A DNA stretch of 64,000 nt from contig NZ_SLTI01000058.1 of the NCBI RefSeq assembly GCF_004347735.1, positions 79,360 through 143,359 on the forward strand. The letters are read 5' to 3'. This DNA comes from Sulfuricurvum sp. IAE1. GTDB lineage: Bacteria > Campylobacterota > Campylobacteria > Campylobacterales > Sulfurimonadaceae. Below, piece after piece: positions 44,034-53,150 of the stretch (the first letter of the stretch is position 1; each line of letters starts with the position of its first letter). The notes beneath the pieces were generated by a model. That model did not search any database and was not told the DNA's origin. It was given only the letters and a program-made list of their open reading frames with translations. Position numbers and translations under genes: made by a program.

Positions 44034-45684
44034 CTCGATCCAACGGCTCAAAGAAGGGGCGGAAACGCGCTCGGTCCTCATCATCGACGACGACCCCGAA
44101 ATCGCCGAATCTCTCAGCCGGATTTTACGGGTCTTTTTCCGCGAATACGTCATCGCTTCGGACGGGGAAGAGGCGCTGGCCCTCTTTTACGAACGCTTTA
44201 AAGCGTCAAACCCCTTTACCCTCGTCGTCACCGACCTCGAACTGCCAAAACTCGGGGGGCTCCGACTCATCCGCGAAATCCGCGCCCTCTCCCCATCCCA
44301 ACCTATCGTCATCCTCTCGGCACACGATGAAGCGGCTTTCATGGCCGAAGCGATCGCCCAAAACGTCCAGGGCTACCTTCTCAAACCGCTGGCAATGCCC
44401 AAACTTTTCAATACCCTCGAAAAAGTTTTTTCCCTCGAACACGTCGCGGACGCTGCCGCGGAATCGACTCTCGATCCGATCACGGGCTGGAACCTTTTCC
44501 CTGTCCTGAACGAACGGATTGCCGCGGGGGAGGAATCGCCCATAACACTGATGCGCCTTCGGGTGAACCATTTCAACAACATCATCGCGTTCGTCGGAGA
44601 GGACTACGCCAACGAATACCTCACCGAACTTTCCCGCCTTCTCGAAAGTCTCGTCTATGAGCCCAAAGGGGAGTTTTTCCGCACCGCGACCGACGAATTC
44701 TGCCTTCTCTTTCAGGGAGAGCACATCGACTACGCGGCCGAACTCGCCGGCAACATGGCATCGGTCGTCCGATATTTTCATACCTCCGAGCGGGGAATCA
44801 TCCTCAACTCGACCCTCTCGGTCGGCATCGCTTCGGGCAGCGGCAACGTCCTGCTCCATTCCAAACGGGCACTGGAGACGACCAACGACCGCTCCGGCGG
44901 GGCGGTTAGCGTATACAGCCCTTTGCGGGAGGTGGACGATCCCTCCATCACATCCAGCCGCGACATACTGCGAATGATATTCAATGCGCTGGTCCACGAG
45001 GATATCGTCCCCCTTTTCCAACCAATCGTCGACGCGCATACCCTCAAGCCGGCCATGTACCAAAGCCTGATTCGCATCCGCAAAGACGGTCAGCTCTACG
45101 GGCCTGATACCTTTTTGAACCTCGCGATCAGCATGGGACAGATGGTGATGATCACCCGTTCCATGATCCGCAACACCCTTCAGCTCTATCCGTTGCTGGA
45201 GAAAGGGACGCTCGTCGTCATCAACCTCTCCTCAAACGACCTCAGCGACGAGGGGCTCGTCGCCTACATCCGGTTCTGGACCGAACGCTTCGGGATCGAT
45301 CCTTCCAGCGTCGCGTTTCAGCTCATCAACGGGATCGAAACCCTCTACGACGATGCGCCCGCTTCCACCGTCTCGGAATTACAGCGGGAAGGGTATAAAA
45401 TCATTCTCAACCATTTCGGTGCGGGCGAATTCGACCTCCCCCTGCTCCTCTCGCTCAAGCCCGATTACATCAACCTCCACCCCAAAGTGACCGAAAAACT
45501 CGGAAGCGACGAAGGGATCGGCCACATCATCGCCAGCATGGTCGAGATCGTTCACCTGGTGGGGTCCAAAGCGATCGCCAAAAACATTTCCGACGCGGGC
45601 CATATCGCTTTGCTCAATGCCGCCCGCATCGATTATATCCAGGGATACGCCGTAGGCGATCCGTTCGAGGTGACCTATGAATGA
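44026..45684 (+). CDS. Receiver-GGDEF-EAL protein with both enzymatic domains degenerate
   Basis: 552 residues from TTG at 44026, overlapping the regulator stop by eight bases; AAAGGG stands upstream. Receiver at 15-135 (IIDDDPEIAESL; LVVTDLELPKLGG; LLKPL). The GGDEF region has FRTATDEFCLLF instead of G-G-D/E-E-F, and the EAL region has YQSLIRI for E-A-L and NHFGAGEFD for D-D-F-G-x-G. Metal and substrate ligands of both reactions are therefore missing. It could still bind c-di-GMP or act as a phospho-dependent adaptor. Situated between the DNA-binding regulator and a kinase. Confidence 0.88.
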   Translation: MANSIQRLKEGAETRSVLIIDDDPEIAESLSRILRVFFREYVIASDGEEALALFYERFKASNPFTLVVTDLELPKLGGLRLIREIRALSPSQPIVILSAHDEAAFMAEAIAQNVQGYLLKPLAMPKLFNTLEKVFSLEHVADAAAESTLDPITGWNLFPVLNERIAAGEESPITLMRLRVNHFNNIIAFVGEDYANEYLTELSRLLESLVYEPKGEFFRTATDEFCLLFQGEHIDYAAELAGNMASVVRYFHTSERGIILNSTLSVGIASGSGNVLLHSKRALETTNDRSGGAVSVYSPLREVDDPSITSSRDILRMIFNALVHEDIVPLFQPIVDAHTLKPAMYQSLIRIRKDGQLYGPDTFLNLAISMGQMVMITRSMIRNTLQLYPLLEKGTLVVINLSSNDLSDEGLVAYIRFWTERFGIDPSSVAFQLINGIETLYDDAPASTVSELQREGYKIILNHFGAGEFDLPLLLSLKPDYINLHPKVTEKLGSDEGIGHIIASMVEIVHLVGSKAIAKNISDAGHIALLNAARIDYIQGYAVGDPFEVTYE

Positions 45685-46798
45685 CAGCAAACCCGCTATT
45701 CTGCGCCTTCAGAGTGCTTCCGCGCTGTTTATCCCTACGCAATCGATGCTTGCGGCGTTTCGAATCGTCGATCTGACGCTCGAAGAGCTTTCGATGAGCA
45801 CCATAGACGCGGTGGGGCTCATCGCCGAAATTCCCCGCATAGACACGGCGTTCCTCAACGTCGTCCGTTCGCTCAAGGCGCGTCATGGAGCGTTTTGCGT
45901 CTGTCTCATCACCCCCGATGCAGACGAAGAGGCTTTCTGGCCCCTGGCCGTACTGACGCATACGGTCCGCTTCACCCCCGGTCATTTTGCTCTTCGATGC
46001 GATACGGTGATGGAAGAACTGGAAAAACTGTTCCTGTCGGTCTGGGGGAACAAACGCTACACCAATGCCCTCAAAATGCGTTCGCGCCGTTCCGGACTGG
46101 TCGATTCGCTTGGGATGGTCGCCCACCAGTGGCGCCAGCCAATCAACCTCATCAGCATGGAAGCGATCAACCTGATGATCCAGACGGGGATCGAGGAGAA
46201 CATCAAATCCGCCTCCGTTGCCAAAAGCGCCCAGATCGTGTCCGATCAGGCCCAGAGGATGTCGGACATCCTCAAAAGCGTCCTCAGCCTCGGAAAAGTG
46301 CACCGCGCCAAAGAACTTTTTTCGATCCGCGAACTGTTTGAGCGGATCGCCTCGTTGTGGAGCGAACAGCTCAAACAGCACGATATCGAGCTGCTGGTCC
46401 CCCATCCGGTTCAGGATGCCCAGGTTTACGGGTATCAGACCGACCTCGAAGAGGTGCTGATCAACCTTGTCGCCAACGCCAAAGACGCCTACACCGGAGC
46501 CAAAACGTCCGGCAGACGCTTCATCAGCCTCGAGGTGCGTTCGGATCAAAGCCACCTCTATCTAAGCGTCCGGGACGAAGCGGGAGGCGTCCCCGAACCG
46601 CTCCGGGAGCAAATCTTCCAGCCCGATTTTTCAACGAAGAACAAAGATGAAGGCTTCGGCATCGGCCTGCACGTCGCACGCCTCATCATCGAGCAGGAGT
46701 TCAAAGGATCGCTAGAGCTTACCGTCGGACCCAAAGGCTCTTCCTTCATTGCGACCCTGCCGCGCAACGACCTTTGCAGCCTCCGCTTTATCGACTAG
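45677..46798 (+). CDS. Histidine kinase with receiver-like degenerate N-terminus
   Basis: 373 residues, cytoplasmic. The first 120 residues alternate strands and helices like a receiver but lack the acidic pair and the phosphoacceptor in its usual setting, so this is probably a pseudo-receiver. The kinase core has H-box SLGMVAHQWRQPINLISM and ATPase motifs NLVANAKDAYT, DEAGGVPEPL and GFGIGLHVARLI. It overlaps the previous gene by eight bases and closes the island. It may be the kinase for the OmpR-type regulator two genes upstream. Confidence 0.9.
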   Translation: MNDSKPAILRLQSASALFIPTQSMLAAFRIVDLTLEELSMSTIDAVGLIAEIPRIDTAFLNVVRSLKARHGAFCVCLITPDADEEAFWPLAVLTHTVRFTPGHFALRCDTVMEELEKLFLSVWGNKRYTNALKMRSRRSGLVDSLGMVAHQWRQPINLISMEAINLMIQTGIEENIKSASVAKSAQIVSDQAQRMSDILKSVLSLGKVHRAKELFSIRELFERIASLWSEQLKQHDIELLVPHPVQDAQVYGYQTDLEEVLINLVANAKDAYTGAKTSGRRFISLEVRSDQSHLYLSVRDEAGGVPEPLREQIFQPDFSTKNKDEGFGIGLHVARLIIEQEFKGSLELTVGPKGSSFIATLPRNDLCSLRFID

Positions 46799-46806
46799 CC
46801 TCTGTT

Positions 46807-48030
46807 TTAAAGTTCGATCCCTTTCTTCGCATGCTCATAGCATCGCGGCAGATCGGCCTCGACAAACGCCACGATCCGGGGATCAAGTCTCCCGTCCCCG
46901 ACCATCTGCCGCAAAATCTCAAGCGCCCCTTCCGCATCGAGCCCTCTGCGATAGGGACGATCCTGTATCAACGCCTGGAAAATATCGGCGACGGCGAGCA
47001 CCCGGGCTTCGAGGGGAATTTCACCCGCGGAAAGATGGTAGGGATACCCGCTGGCGTTGAGATACTCGTGATGGAGCGAAGCGATGCGGGCAATGTCGTG
47101 CATCCCCTTGATTTTACGCAGGATCATGTGCGAATCGAAGCCGTGGCGGTTCATTTTCAGCCGCTCGTCCTCGTTCAGAGGGCCTTGCTTGTTTAAAATC
47201 GCATCGGCGACCCGCAATTTCCCCAGATCATGCAGCAGCGCGGCGAGTTCAACCCTCTCTTCGATCTCCCGGCCCAGCTCGAGCCCGTGCGCGATATAGC
47301 GTCCCAGCGACGCGACGCCGTAGGAGTGTTCGGTCGTAAACGTACTTTTGGCGTCGACCACGTCGGCGAACATCATTGCGACCGCTTTGATCGACTCGAA
47401 CGGCACCTCTTCGGAACTTCCTTTTTCGAGCCACTCGTGCAGATAGCCGCTGAGGGCTTCGCTCTCCAGGTAGAACCAAAACGAATCGGCTTGCGCGCAG
47501 AACGTGTAGGCGTCGACGAGCTCGGGCGAAAACATCTTCCCGGCGTATTTGCGGATCATATCCCCGATCTGTGCGCGCTGATGCGCATCGGCGTCGCCGA
47601 TCTGGACGCGCAGGGCATCGACGCGGTCGACAAGGTAGATCAGGTTGGCGTTTTCCATGGTCACCGCATCAAGCGTCGGCGGCATTTCGTCCCAGTGGGT
47701 ATGATGATAAAAAATCGCCTGCGCGTAGTCGCGGTAAATCCCGACTTTTTCGAGCAGCGCACTTCCCCGTATGCAATGGGCCTGGGAATTGTCCCAGTCG
47801 AGTTCGCTCACCAGATGGTCGTGCACGTCGGTCGACGAGACGCCGCAGTCGTGCATCATCCCCGCCACGATCAGATCATTGATCCTCTCGGCCGGCCACC
47901 CCAGGCGTTTACCTATTTCCGCCGCCATGAACGCCACCCGCTTGCCGTGCATCGTGTCGTCGATCCCGACATAATCGAGCGCTTCGGAAAGGGCATACGT
48001 CACTTCCCGCAGGTTTAAAACGTAGTTCAT
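46807..48030 (-). CDS. HD-GYP-type protein with two HD domains
   Basis: 407 residues from the ATG at 48030 (AGGGGAAGAG upstream); the 40-residue longer frame overlaps the next gene. The N-terminal half has a degenerate HD domain (MMHDCGVSSTDVHDH). The C-terminal half is HD-GYP-like with AALLHDLGKLRVADAIL, NRHGFDSHMILRKI, LHHEYLNASGYPYHL and DIFQALIQDRPYR. The metal-binding HD and the GYP are present, so c-di-GMP hydrolysis is likely, adding to the signalling genes next door though on the opposite strand. It ends eight bases from the sensory island. Confidence 0.88.
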   Translation of the reverse strand: MNYVLNLREVTYALSEALDYVGIDDTMHGKRVAFMAAEIGKRLGWPAERINDLIVAGMMHDCGVSSTDVHDHLVSELDWDNSQAHCIRGSALLEKVGIYRDYAQAIFYHHTHWDEMPPTLDAVTMENANLIYLVDRVDALRVQIGDADAHQRAQIGDMIRKYAGKMFSPELVDAYTFCAQADSFWFYLESEALSGYLHEWLEKGSSEEVPFESIKAVAMMFADVVDAKSTFTTEHSYGVASLGRYIAHGLELGREIEERVELAALLHDLGKLRVADAILNKQGPLNEDERLKMNRHGFDSHMILRKIKGMHDIARIASLHHEYLNASGYPYHLSAGEIPLEARVLAVADIFQALIQDRPYRRGLDAEGALEILRQMVGDGRLDPRIVAFVEADLPRCYEHAKKGIEL

Positions 48031-48065
48031 CTCTTCCCCTTTATCGTTTGCGAGATTATCGCGTA

Positions 48066-48671
48066 TCACTGTTGCAATCGCGCGGCATCGCCTTGTCTGT
48101 AAAAAGCGGCGGTGCAGTCGCCTTGCAGGTATCCGCGCCGCAAAACGCATCGCGCATTCAGCTCGCCCGCCATCCGCTCGATGCTCGCCGCATTCATGTA
48201 ATTATAGGTGTTCGACGCTTCGGAACCTTCCAAAAAATTAAAAACGAACCCCTCGGCCGACGACTCGTAACAGCGGCGTATAAACCGCTGGGCTTCATAA
48301 GGGGTAAGGATATTGAGCGCACCGCTGCAAACGTAATAATCGGCCCGAGGGAGGGGATCACGCAGCACGTCGCGCCACAAAACCTCGCCGCGCGCACGTT
48401 TGCGCGCGATCCGCACCATCTCTTCGTGTGAATCGATCCCCACGTAGCGGAGCTTCTCCCCCAGCCTTGGGAGTAAAAAGCGGTACAGGTCGCCGAATCC
48501 GCATCCCGCATCGGCGATACGGATCGATCCCTCAGATGGAGGAATCAGCGATACGATCTGCTCGAAACGGACCGTCTGGTTCTCTTCGCTGCGCCATTGC
48601 ACTCCCCTCGCCGATATGCCGTATTTTTTCAGCGATGCGGCATAAAAACGGTCGTTATCGACGCGCGGCAT
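48066..48671 (-). CDS. SAM-dependent methyltransferase
   Basis: 201 residues. SAM-binding motif I is IADAGCGFGDLYRFLL, motif II YVGIDSHEEMVRIA; the acceptor half has YVCSGALNILTPYEAQRFI. The beginning DRFYAASLKKYGISARGVQWRSEENQTVRFEQI is like small class I methyltransferases of unknown substrate. No clear Shine-Dalgarno precedes the ATG. It is 35 bases upstream of the HD-GYP gene, likely in the same transcript. Confidence 0.82.
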   Translation of the reverse strand: MPRVDNDRFYAASLKKYGISARGVQWRSEENQTVRFEQIVSLIPPSEGSIRIADAGCGFGDLYRFLLPRLGEKLRYVGIDSHEEMVRIARKRARGEVLWRDVLRDPLPRADYYVCSGALNILTPYEAQRFIRRCYESSAEGFVFNFLEGSEASNTYNYMNAASIERMAGELNARCVLRRGYLQGDCTAAFYRQGDAARLQQ

Positions 48672-48767
48672 GCGGGGTTCTTATCGGGTAACGACATTTC
48701 ATTGCGGCTCCTGGCTCATACTTTCGGTGAGTCCTCATCTTAAGAGATTATTGTAGCATACGCGCCG

Positions 48768-50300
48768 CTAACGAAACCACACCCTCAATGCGGCGGCACC
48801 CGCCAGAAGATACGCGACATTCTCCCATCCCAGCGTCCACGCCGCAAACGCCGCGAGGGTGAGGCCCAGCGCCGTATACAGAGGCGCAAGGGAACGCTGC
48901 AGATCGCCGCGCAGCCGCTCCATCTGATACGGCGAGAGTTCGACGACGAGTTCCCCCCGGCTGCTTCGGCGCAGCGTTTCGCGCAAAGCGGCGACGTCTT
49001 CGGGTAACCGCGCAAACTCGTCGAACAGGGTCTCCACGAGCGAATCTTTCATCCCCAGTGCACGCGGGATGTTGCGCTGCAAAATCGGGAGGATGTCCTT
49101 GATCCCGTTGAAATTTTCGATGTACGTCGTCCCCAGACCTTCGATAATCGCACTGACACGGAGGATGTAGATCGCTTCCTGGGGGAGTTTGAACGGCAGG
49201 TTCCGCGTCTGGTCGAGCACGTCAAACGCCAGTTTCTGCATGCTCGAACTGTCCAGCGCATCGTTTCCGAAAATATCGAACATCCGTTCGGTGAACTCCG
49301 CCAATTCGGCCGAGGGGGCATCGTAGGCAACGGTGCCCAGACGCTTGGCGGCGCTGACGTATCCTTCAAAATCGCGTTCGTTGGCTGACCGGATCAGCTC
49401 GATGATCGCGATGCGGGTGTCGTTGGGGACCCGCTTCACCATCCCGAAATCGAGCAGGACCAGCGCGCCGTCGGAACGAACCAGCAGATTCCCCGGATGG
49501 GGATCGGCGTGAAAAAACCCTTTGACCAGCATCTGGTCGGTGTAAAACCGCACCAGTTTCTCGATCAGCGGGGAAATGTCTATCCCCGCTTCCTCGATCC
49601 GCTCCCGTTCATCGAAACGCCACCCTTCCTCGAAACTCATCACGATCGCGTCGTCGCTGCACCAACGGGGATAATGGCGTGGAAATATGATTCCGCTGTG
49701 CGCATACACGGCGCTGAACTTTTCGAGGTTGCGGCGCTCTTCGTCAAAACTGCACTCCCGCACGATCATCGCGGCGAACTCTTCGATCACCGCTTCGATC
49801 GAGTGGCGGGTGAGCGTCGAGAACAGGGGGCGGAAAAGACGGTTGAACGTTCTGAGGATGCGGATATCGGCGCGGACCCGTTTTTCGATCCCCTCTCTGC
49901 GCAGCTTGACGGCGACTTTGACCCCTCCCTCCAGCCACGCCTCATGCACCTGCCCGATCGAGGCAGAAGCGATGGCGTTTTGCCCGAACCGTACGAACGG
50001 ATCGGTCGGAAACGCCCGCGCGAACACCCTATCGCGCTCGGCCGGACTCATCGGCGGAAGATCGTCGTGGAGGCTTGCGAGTTCGCGCAGATACGCCTCG
50101 TCGAAAAAATCGCTGCGGGTCGCAAGCACCTGCGCGAGCTTGACGAAACTGGTTCCCAGCACGGTGATCGTTTCACGCAGCCGCACCGGTGGCAAAGGCC
50201 TGATTCCCAGCAACGAATCGCGTTTTTTGATCAGAAGATAGAGCGAGAGGAGCAGGACAAATACCCGCCACAACCGCAGGGGCGAATACAAAGAGATCAC
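48768..50300 (-). CDS. ubiB: ABC1/UbiB-family atypical kinase
   Basis: 510 residues. Motifs of the UbiB fold: the KxGQ-like FVKLAQVLATRSDFFDEAYLRELASLHDDLPP, the alanine-rich nucleotide loop AIASASIGQVHEAWLEGG, VAVKLRREG with the ATP lysine, FFHADPHPGNLLV and LLDFGMVKRV. Two hydrophobic segments lie at the C-terminus (LYTALGLTLAAFAAWTLGW, VAYLLAGAAALRVW). It supports isoprenoid-quinone synthesis, possibly as an ATPase that extracts lipid precursors. Species here probably use menaquinone, so the ubi name is by family. It overlaps the phasin-like gene by four bases. Confidence 0.9.
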   Translation of the reverse strand: MISLYSPLRLWRVFVLLLSLYLLIKKRDSLLGIRPLPPVRLRETITVLGTSFVKLAQVLATRSDFFDEAYLRELASLHDDLPPMSPAERDRVFARAFPTDPFVRFGQNAIASASIGQVHEAWLEGGVKVAVKLRREGIEKRVRADIRILRTFNRLFRPLFSTLTRHSIEAVIEEFAAMIVRECSFDEERRNLEKFSAVYAHSGIIFPRHYPRWCSDDAIVMSFEEGWRFDERERIEEAGIDISPLIEKLVRFYTDQMLVKGFFHADPHPGNLLVRSDGALVLLDFGMVKRVPNDTRIAIIELIRSANERDFEGYVSAAKRLGTVAYDAPSAELAEFTERMFDIFGNDALDSSSMQKLAFDVLDQTRNLPFKLPQEAIYILRVSAIIEGLGTTYIENFNGIKDILPILQRNIPRALGMKDSLVETLFDEFARLPEDVAALRETLRRSSRGELVVELSPYQMERLRGDLQRSLAPLYTALGLTLAAFAAWTLGWENVAYLLAGAAALRVWFR

Positions 50301-50554
50301 TTTTTAAGCGCTTCTTCAATGTCCTTTTTGGTCGCGATCCCCAGCTCCTCGATCACTTCGCGGATCGCCGATTTGAGTTCGTCTTTAAGACGGTTCTCTT
50401 CGTTTTCCCCTTTCGTTTTGAGGCTCTCGAGAAAACTTTTTGTATCGGTCGTGTTAATCTTCCCTTTTTCTTCGAGCTTTTTGAGTTCTTCCTCGACTTT
50501 TTCCTTGAGCAGCAAAGCACCGCCCAAACCGGTATACATCAATTCTTTGAACAT
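50297..50554 (-). CDS. Phasin-like small helical protein
   Basis: 85 residues. A short hydrophobic start (MFKELMYTGLGGALLL) then a continuous charged helix with heptad character (KEKVEEELKKLEEKGKI ... IREVIEELGIATKKDIEEALKK). The end is of the PhaF/PhaI-like phasin kind. The ATGA overlap with ubiB implies coupled translation and a shared function, perhaps at the membrane with quinone lipids. GGAG is seven bases before the ATG. Confidence 0.78.
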   Translation of the reverse strand: MFKELMYTGLGGALLLKEKVEEELKKLEEKGKINTTDTKSFLESLKTKGENEENRLKDELKSAIREVIEELGIATKKDIEEALKK

Positions 50555-50699
50555 GATCGGCTCCTTTTATTACGATACAACATGATAACATTTGAAAAAG
50601 ACGATCGATACCTTTTTTTTGTCGATTAATCAATCGACACGTTTCCCCTACCGATAAACGGCATATCAATCGATAATACGCAAAACAGGAGCGACAATC

Positions 50700-52124
50700 A
50701 TGAACATACTGCTTACCGGGGCCAACGGCTACATCGGCCGCAGGCTCAAACACCGCCTTCTAAACGAGAACGGCGTCAACCTGCGCCTCTTTGTCAAATA
50801 CGGCCAAACCCTCACCGCGCAGGAAAAGTGCGAAATCGTCGAAGGCAACACGTTTGACGTTGCGAGCCTGGACCGCGCCCTCGAGGAGATCGACGTTGCG
50901 TATTACCTGATCCATTCGATGGAATCGCCCGATTATCGGAGGCTCGATCGCGAAAGCGCCCTCAATTTCCGTGAAGCGTGCATCCGCGCCGGAGTCAAAC
51001 GGATCATCTACCTCGGGGGTCTGGGCGAAAAAGAGAGTGCGAGCGAACACCTTCTCAGCCGTATCGAAACGGGCGAAATTCTCAGCGCCCGGGACGAAGC
51101 GGTCCAGACGCTGTGGTTCCGGGCGGGCGTCATCATCGGCTCGGGATCGGCAAGTTTCGAAATCATCCGCCATCTCGTCGAAAAACTTCCTTTCATGATT
51201 ACCCCCAGATGGGTCGACACCCTCTGCCAGCCGACCGCCGAAAAAGACGTCATCGAATACCTCGCGCTGGCGGCATTTCTCGAACACGACGGCAACGTCA
51301 CGATCGACATCGGCAGCGAAGTGATGAGCTATCGGCGGCTCCTGCTGGGGTACGCCGAAGCGGTGGGGCTTGAACGCTTTCTCATCCCCGTTCCGTTTTT
51401 CACTCCGAAACTCTCTTCGTACTGGCTCACCCTGGTCACCCCCGTCCCCTATTCCGTCGCCTCCGCCCTCATCGAAGGGCTCAAAAGCGAAGTGCTCGTC
51501 AAAAACGACAATGCCAAACGCCTCTTCCCCTCCATCAACCCGATCCCCTATGCCGACGCCGTCAAAGCGGCCGTCGAAGAGATCAAAAACACCCAGGTCC
51601 TCAGCCGCTGGTCGGATGCTTCGGGAGCCGCATGGGAAGTCGATCATTCCGCACTCGCCGATGCCCTCTTCGTCGACCGGCGCGTTTTGCCGCTGGAAGA
51701 GGTAAGCCCGCACCGCATGTCCGAAACTTTCTGCTCGATCGGCGGAGAAAACGGATGGTTCGGTTACGAGGTGCTATGGACGGTTCGGGGGCTGATCGAC
51801 AAACTCGTCGGCGGTTACGGCCTCTCTCGCGGACGGCGGGACCCGAACACCCTGCGGATCGGGGACAGCGTCGATTTCTGGAAAGTGGTCGATCTAAAAA
51901 CCGACGAACGCCTTCTACTCTACGCGCAGATGAAACTACCCGGGAAAGCATGGCTAGAATTTCGGATCAGCGAAGGCAACCTTTACCAGACGGCTTATTT
52001 TTACCCTCACGGGCTGGCAGGCCGACTTTACTGGTACGCGCTGGTTCCGTTTCACAACCTGGTGTTTCAAACGATGGCTGCGAATCTGCTGCGCAGGGCG
52101 AAAGAAGAAAAAAATTCGGATTGA
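50700..52124 (+). CDS. SDR-type NAD(P)-binding protein with DUF2867 domain
   Basis: 474 residues. The N-terminal Rossmann fold is plain: ILLTGANGYIGRRLKHRLL, later YLIHSME and IIYLGGLGE as in atypical extended SDRs. The C-terminal 150 residues (FGYEVLWTVRGLIDKLVGGYGLSRGRRDPN ... LYQTAYFYPHGLAGRLYWYALVPFHNLVF) are DUF2867. The substrate is not known; similar proteins are linked to quinone or lipid metabolism, which fits the divergent ubiB. AGGAG is eight bases before the ATG. It is the last gene of normal base composition before the AT-rich region. Confidence 0.88.
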   Translation: MNILLTGANGYIGRRLKHRLLNENGVNLRLFVKYGQTLTAQEKCEIVEGNTFDVASLDRALEEIDVAYYLIHSMESPDYRRLDRESALNFREACIRAGVKRIIYLGGLGEKESASEHLLSRIETGEILSARDEAVQTLWFRAGVIIGSGSASFEIIRHLVEKLPFMITPRWVDTLCQPTAEKDVIEYLALAAFLEHDGNVTIDIGSEVMSYRRLLLGYAEAVGLERFLIPVPFFTPKLSSYWLTLVTPVPYSVASALIEGLKSEVLVKNDNAKRLFPSINPIPYADAVKAAVEEIKNTQVLSRWSDASGAAWEVDHSALADALFVDRRVLPLEEVSPHRMSETFCSIGGENGWFGYEVLWTVRGLIDKLVGGYGLSRGRRDPNTLRIGDSVDFWKVVDLKTDERLLLYAQMKLPGKAWLEFRISEGNLYQTAYFYPHGLAGRLYWYALVPFHNLVFQTMAANLLRRAKEEKNSD

Positions 52125-52437
52125 TAAAGAGTTTTTTCGGGAAGCCCATAAAATAGGCTAAATCAGTGGTACCAGTGGGCGGATTTATAAAATACCAACT
52201 ACATGGACAATATTGAGTTTTTTATCAATTTCTATCCCTAAAAATATCCCTATTTGGCGCCACAATTTCATACAGGGACGTTGTGAGTCCGATGAAATTT
52301 GCCACAAAAATAGGTAAATATTATATCGTTAATTTAGTTCAGATGACCAACCAGTATGTTTTTACAATCAAAAAATAATTTTCATATTTCCGATATTCGG
52401 ATATAATAACAAAAGAAATATCAAAAAGGATCAGAGT
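52125..52437. other. AT-rich gap at the chromosome/mobile-element junction
   Basis: 313 bases without a convincing gene. Base composition changes abruptly here. It contains a separated inverted repeat AATTTCAT / ATGAAATT (near 52265-52310) and a promoter-like stretch before the gene at 52438 (TTCGGATATAATAAC at about 52395). The left junction of the element should lie in this gap, but I could not identify an att core without the right end. Confidence 0.5.
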
Positions 52438-53046
52438 ATGACAACAGCAGAAATTACAAATTTTTTTCATATTGCTGACAGTACGCTCAGTGATTGGGAA
52501 TCCAATCCAAAACGTCAAAAACTCCTTGCTCTCCTCCGTACTATCAGCCTTGATGAAGCGGAAAAATATGTACAGCCTCAAAACGTACCACCAAAATTTA
52601 GTCCCAAAACCCGTTTTATCAAGCTGCGAAAAGAATGGTTTAGCATTGATCTGCTTTGGTCGCGCCAGAATCGATCACTCATAGAGATCAACACCCTAAT
52701 CTCCATTTATCTCTCAACACCTAACCAAGAGGATACAGAAGCTTTGATCCGATTGTTTGGAATCGAACGTGTCATGGCGGTATTGATGAAGCTCAAAAAG
52801 ACCATTCCATCCGAAGATTTCAAGGAGGCTCATGAACAAATTGAATTTGTGATGGATGCAGACGAGTATTTTGAAAAACACACTATTCCGGCTATGGAAG
52901 AGGTATTGCGGCATCCCAAAAAGCGCTACATTGCCTATTTATCGAAACGATACGGTGCCGATGAATTGCTGAAAATAGCTCAGGAGAAAAAGGTGCCGTT
53001 CAATTCCCTCTTTCAGATTAAAAAGATGGTAGGGATTAGCGCATGA
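52438..53046 (+). CDS. Unrecognised protein with helix-turn-helix-like start
   Basis: 202 residues. The first 40 (AEITNFFHIADSTLSDWES...KLLALLRTI) look like a small helix-turn-helix of the antitoxin or phage-regulator type. The remainder is helical (EDTEALIRLFGIERVMAVLMKLKK, AMEEVLRHPKKRYIAYLSKRYG). Its TGA overlaps the ATG of a 28-codon frame (ATGA), the arrangement of coupled two-gene cassettes such as toxin-antitoxin pairs. AAAGGA is ten bases before the ATG. Codon use is AT-rich, unlike genes to the left. Confidence 0.72.
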   Translation: MTTAEITNFFHIADSTLSDWESNPKRQKLLALLRTISLDEAEKYVQPQNVPPKFSPKTRFIKLRKEWFSIDLLWSRQNRSLIEINTLISIYLSTPNQEDTEALIRLFGIERVMAVLMKLKKTIPSEDFKEAHEQIEFVMDADEYFEKHTIPAMEEVLRHPKKRYIAYLSKRYGADELLKIAQEKKVPFNSLFQIKKMVGISA

Positions 53047-53129
53047 CCGAAGCGATTAAACAGATTCTACCCATCATTCAAAATCATGAAATTTGGCTTA
53101 ATATTATCCAATATAATACTAATATGTAG
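53043..53129 (+). pseudogene. 28-codon remnant of a second cassette gene
   Basis: ATG overlapping the previous stop, reading MTEAIKQILPIIQNHEIWLNII then ending in TAG. The beginning is like the N-terminus of small nucleotidyltransferase-type toxins (helix followed by a strand), after which the usual G-S-R-A-x-G core is absent. I read it as a deletion remnant; it is too short to be certain. Confidence 0.4.
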
Positions 53130-53150
53130 AGAGATTTAGTAATTTTCATT

